The translations under genes and the position numbers were made by a program. Under the pieces are notes generated by a model that was not told where the DNA came from, searched no databases, and worked only from the letters and a program-made list of their open reading frames with translations. DNA of 64,000 nucleotides from Sporobolomyces roseus (Eukaryota; Basidiomycota; Microbotryomycetes; Sporidiobolales; Sporidiobolaceae). Location of the stretch: the NCBI GenBank assembly GCA_016617785.1, contig JADILM010000001.1, positions 3,968,001 through 4,032,000 on the forward strand. Direction: 5' to 3'. How positions within the stretch are numbered: the stretch's first letter is position 1; every line of letters starts with the position of its first letter. Of the stretch, positions 60,263 through 64,000 are shown piece by piece.

Positions 60263-61475
60263 ATGTCCTCAACAATGAAATCAGCTCAACAAACGCTATC
60301 CCGGGCTGCCCCATCTCGTCAAGCGTCTTCCTCTAGCTCTTTCTTCCCAGTTCAATCCGCACCATCTCCTTCCTTGCTCGCCATCAAACCCACTCAGAAA
60401 CCTCCTTCCTCTCAATGGTACACCGCTCGACCTTCCTTCAACGCTACCCTCGCTTCCCTCGATCACTCTCTCACTTCTGCTCGCGCTCACCTCTTCAGAC
60501 AAGGTCTACTCCCTTCCATCTCGTCCCCTCTCAACGGTCCCGAAGCAGAATTTGGTCAAATCTTACCTCATCCCCGAATCAGGAGGTGGAAAGGAGCGAA
60601 AGAAATGTCGGCCTACTTGAGGAATGGAACGGATCTCAAAACTTCTCAATACAAACGACTCACTTCGGTACTCGCTACGATCGAAGGTTTGTTACCTTAT
60701 GCACAAGTGGCAGATTCGATTCAAACTTCAGACCTCGAAACTCCTTCCCTCGTCATCGACCCCGTTGCAGTAGGAACGAGTAGAGCGACTCCGGATCAAG
60801 TTAGAGCAGACTCTGCTTCCCTCCGAAGACAACTCGAGGATATCCTCGCGAAATTCCAACAGACGGCGGCGGTATCCTCGACGGGAGTAACGGTGGAAAG
60901 GGTAGTTGGAAAAGATCGAAGGTTGGGGAAACAAGATGATCAAGAACGAACTTACGCCGTTGGACGTCGAAAGGAGAGTAGCGCGAGAGTCTGGATCGTA
61001 CCCACTTTTTTGGCCTCGAAAGATCAAGATGGAGAAACTCAACTTGGACGAGTCTTGATCAATACTTTACCGATTTCGACCTACTTCTCCCAAGCGACCC
61101 TCAGGAACACGGTCATCAGACCGTTGACCCTCACTTCTTCCCTCGGTGGTTTCAACGTGTTCGCGATTGTCAAGGGAGGTGGAAGTAATGCTCAAGCGGA
61201 TGCGGTAGCGATGGGATTGGCGAGAGCTCTGGCGGAGTGGGAGAGGTGTGAAGTCGAGAAGGGAAGGAGGAGTGAAGAGGAGGTAACTTGGAGGGATGTA
61301 CTCAAGAAGGGTGAGTTCGAGCTTCTCTCACCTTAATCGATTGTCTGCTGGGCTGACGAAACTTTCGATCTCTCCGCGCGCAGCTGAACTCATTGAGCGA
61401 GATCCTCGAGTGGTCGAAAGGAAGAAGCATGGATTTGTCAAGTCTCGCAAGCGTCCTACCTGGGTCAAGCGATGA
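60263..61475 (+). CDS. MRPS9: Mitochondrial small ribosomal subunit protein uS9m
   Basis: Two exons; the intron after KK (gtgagt...gcgcag) ends at about 61383. A Ser/Pro/Gln-rich mitochondrial presequence and an N-terminal extension of about 230 residues precede the uS9 domain: RTYAVGRRKESSARVWIVP, GRVLINTLPISTYF, NVFAIVKGGGSNAQADAVAM and LARALAEWE. The C-terminal exon supplies LIERDPRVVERKKHGFVKSR and the conserved basic end KRPTWVKR, whose last Lys-Arg reaches the ribosomal P site in bacterial S9. The extension is usual for fungal mitoribosomal S9. An upstream in-frame ATG at 60164 is less likely, since 60263 gives a more presequence-like start (MSSTMKSAQQTLSRAAPSR). Confidence 0.92.
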
Positions 61476-62671
61476 TCAGATTGTTGGAGAACACGGAGGA
61501 AAAGGTCGCGAGGGAAGAGATCGAGAAGACGGATTCGAACTGTGGCATGTGGAGTGTGATACAATGGAGATCACGGAGATGTGGTACATACGATGCAACT
61601 CGCAGTTATAGAGACGAAGTCGGTACGTAGACTTTTCGTCCAATCCATTTCGCGAGAACGCAGGGACGAGGGGAGTATCTTGTCTTCGCCAGACGGGACA
61701 GTCGAGCAGCGTGCGAAGGGACTAGTTGCATGCTTCTGATCTCTGTCTTCTGGTTCACGCTGTCGTTTTCGATTTCGTATCGCTTTTGGGCTCTTTCACG
61801 CTTCGTAGCTTCTTTTGTACCTCGACTCTCAGCACTTGGGGCTGCTGTTGTCGAAGATCGTAGCGTTCAGGGCGGGGACGACGTATCTGTGATTAATGGT
61901 GAAGTGGAATTTCTGCTTTCGAAATCTCCGTCGACCTTTTGCTGATTCTATTCGTTTCAGTTCTGCAGCTCTCTCGACGATTGATACCAGGATATGGCGA
62001 CGTCGACACAAGCGCAATGAAGGCGAAGTCGACATGGGAACAGAGAATGAGCGGCTTGGGAAAAGGATGAAACGAAATTGTGTAGGAGTACGAGATACTC
62101 CGCCACTTCAGCTCGCCACGAGCTACTCATGGCTCTTTGTGCTCGACAGGCTGCGACTCTCAGATGGGTATGCTTGTAAAGGGACCGAGGAGGAAGGCTA
62201 GTCGATTTTGCCTTGACCTAGGTGCGTCTAATTCTCGCTTCTCTCTGCTCTTCCTTCGCTCGGCTGACGGTCACCTACTCAGCAGCTTGGACTTAGTTGC
62301 TTACGCTACCGCTCAGTACGTCAGAGTAGAGAGGAGAGCTCAGAGTCACTGACTTTGAAAAGAGACCGGGCCGACTCGATAACCCTTTCCACTCAAGGTC
62401 TCCCAATAGCTTTTAGCCCCAGTCTCAGCCTCGACTTCCAAGTTCCACTTCTAGACGATGCTCCAACCCTCGAGCTCAAGATCGTGGGAGGGAAGTCTTC
62501 CGATTCTCTCCTCTTTCTCTCTCTCTCTCTCTCTCTCACTCTTTCCTTCTCCAATCTCACTCTTTCACCTCAACTCGAGCCTTATCTTTCCTCCCTCTTC
62601 CTACCTCTACCTTTCTTTCTCAAGGAGTTTCATTCGAGTACACCAGATCTCTACCGTGTCCTACCAAGAGA
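61476..62671. other. 1.2-kb gap, no gene seen
   Basis: Several short frames but none with domain features or paired splice sites. The second half is pyrimidine-rich and includes a TC repeat, consistent with a long leader of the cold-shock-domain gene. Confidence 0.5.
62516..62537 (+). repeat. (TC)11 microsatellite
   Basis: Uninterrupted TC dinucleotide repeat of 22 bases in a pyrimidine-rich stretch upstream of the cold-shock-domain gene. Confidence 0.9.
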
Positions 62672-64000
62672 ATGCAAACTTCTACTCCTCTCATGTTCGT
62701 TCAACTCTCTCCCTCTCCCTTCCTAGCCTCTCGCCTGACTCGCTGACAATATGCTGACACGGCTTGTGAATAGGTCGCTACCCCCTCGAGGTCCTCGCAA
62801 GGCTCGATTGGCAGATCGCCGCCGACACTCTCTCGCGACTTCTTCCCTTCCTTCCTGTCCTCCTTCTCTCACTTCCTCCTCCGAAAATACTCCAGCTCGC
62901 GGGATATTCAACGATCCTGCGGTTCTTCAAGTCAGCGAGACTTCGACCTCGAGTTCGACTTCTCCCGAGTTCGATGATTCTTCGATCACTTCTCCAACTG
63001 GAGCTTCTTTCGTTGGACCTCCTTCTCTCATCGCAGAGCTCGCCAAATTCGACGAATTCACTCCTTACGAAGAACTTCGTTACGTTATGGAACTCACTGC
63101 AGTACAAGCGATCGAAGGAGTTTATCCGATTCCTCCTTCTCCCACTCTTCCCGAGACTTCTATTCCTCCCGTCAAAATCTGTCTCGCCGCAAAGAGGTAT
63201 CTTGCCGAGTACAACGCTGGAGGACATCGCCTTCCTCCTCCCCCTCCTCCCCCTCCTCCACCTCCCGCTGTCGTCGTTACCGAACCTTACGCCGTCGAAC
63301 AAGCTCACTACGATCCCGGACTTTCTCCAACATACGGTTACTTTGCTCCTCTTCCTCCCGTTCCTCAAGATCCTCACTTCTTCGCTATGCCTCACTACAC
63401 ATACTATCCTGTTCCCCTCGACCCCTCTTTCGCTCCTTACGACGCTTCATTCGTTTATCCCTACCCCCTTTCTCCCATCGATCCTACTTTCTTCCCTCCT
63501 CCTCTCCCTCACGCCGCTTACTCTCCCCTTCCTCCCCCTGCTCCGACTTTCGAGATCTCTCAAGCCGACGTTTCTCCCTCCTCAACCTCTATCTCTCAAT
63601 TCTCGACTCCTGACCTCTCCCTCACTCCTCTCTCCTCAACATTCAGTCTAAGTCCCGCCACGACTCCCGCAACTTCCCCAGCTCTCCCTTCGTTCCCTTT
63701 CGATACATGTTCGACTCGAGCTGGACCCTCAGGAGGAGGAGGAGGAAGGACGAAATCTCTTGCGAGATTGGCAGCTGAGGAATTCGCTCAGAAAGAAGGA
63801 TCGGTCAAGTCTTGGGGTGTAGTCAAATTCTTCGATGGTAACAAGGTGAGCTTTTTCTCGTTGGTTCTTCCAAGTCGAGAAGATTGGAACTGATTTCTCT
63901 CTTGTTCGTCGATTTCGCAGGGTTGGGGTTTCATTCTTGATCAATCTCGCATTCCTGGTGAAGACAGTACGTTCCTTCACTCTCTCGTCTATTTCCTACC
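62672..64000 (+). CDS. Cold-shock-domain protein, 3' end beyond the window
   Basis: The last exons read SVKSWGVVKFFDGNK, then an intron (gtgagc...cgcag, about 63847-63920), then GWGFILDQSRIPGEDS: a cold-shock domain with its RNP1-like KGWGFI motif split by the intron. Before it lies a 350-residue Pro/Ser/Tyr-rich region, including an 11-proline run and many PL.P and YP repeats. The start is uncertain. A first exon MQTSTPLM at 62672 joined by a gttcgt...gaatag intron (with CTGAC 17 bases upstream) to SLPPRGPRKARLADRR is preferred; the unspliced alternative starts at 62751. Known of the family: RNA- and single-strand-DNA-binding regulators of mRNA. The gene runs off the window. Confidence 0.8.

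Noticed and set aside
62974..63651. 225-codon Leu-rich frame inside the cold-shock gene
   Set aside because: Plus-one shadow of a Pro/Ser-rich coding exon; the apparent hydrophobicity comes from CTC/CTT codons.

Overview
The window looks like nuclear DNA from a basidiomycete yeast, most likely Pucciniomycotina (Rhodotorula/Sporobolomyces-like). That placement is an inference. It rests on about 28 densely packed, intron-rich protein genes, very short introns (roughly 45-95 nt) with GTRNGT donors, CTGAC/CTAAC-type branch points and YAG acceptors, Ser/Pro/Gln-rich low-complexity tails, and a fungal gene set (exomer ChAPs, Met30/SconB, RSC7, KTR mannosyltransferase, BBP, PEX5). I see no tRNA, rRNA, CRISPR, operon or intact transposon. 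All multi-exon models were spliced by eye; coordinates given are start codon to stop codon, introns included.

Layout. 0-5.3 kb (minus): a RING/TRAF-type zinc-finger protein and the kinetochore protein Ndc80. 5.6-11.9 kb (plus): an Rtt107/Brc1-type six-BRCT DNA-damage scaffold and an unfamiliar zinc-finger protein. 12.2-18.6 kb (minus): a type II membrane protein, the branchpoint-binding protein SF1/BBP and a divergent beta-tubulin. 19.9-33.6 kb (plus): a conserved unknown, the PP2A activator PTPA, the peroxisomal receptor PEX5, an exomer ChAPs protein and a low-complexity protein with a motif here called SFTSTD. 33.9-35.8 kb (minus): a Gag-like gene. 36.1-39.7 kb (plus): RSC7 and an HMG-box protein. 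40.0-42.1 kb (minus): a possible small secreted protein and HAP3/NF-YB. 42.9-54.7 kb (plus): a second SFTSTD protein, a GT15 mannosyltransferase, Met30, a tandem pair of paralogues with FAR1/WRKY-GCM1-like zinc motifs, and SRP54. 55.0-60.1 kb (minus): a membrane protein, an unknown protein and Bcs1. 60.3-64 kb (plus): mitochondrial uS9 and a cold-shock-domain protein cut by the window end.

Most genes are unrelated housekeeping functions in the usual eukaryotic patchwork. The less ordinary parts are: the tandem pair at 49.7-52.1 kb (zinc motif, SUMO-interaction-like motif, shared C-terminal helical domain), which is the best candidate for an undescribed family; the free-standing Gag-like gene; the two-member SFTSTD family; the beta-tubulin with altered residues at the benzimidazole site and a long tail; and a few small spliced reading frames.
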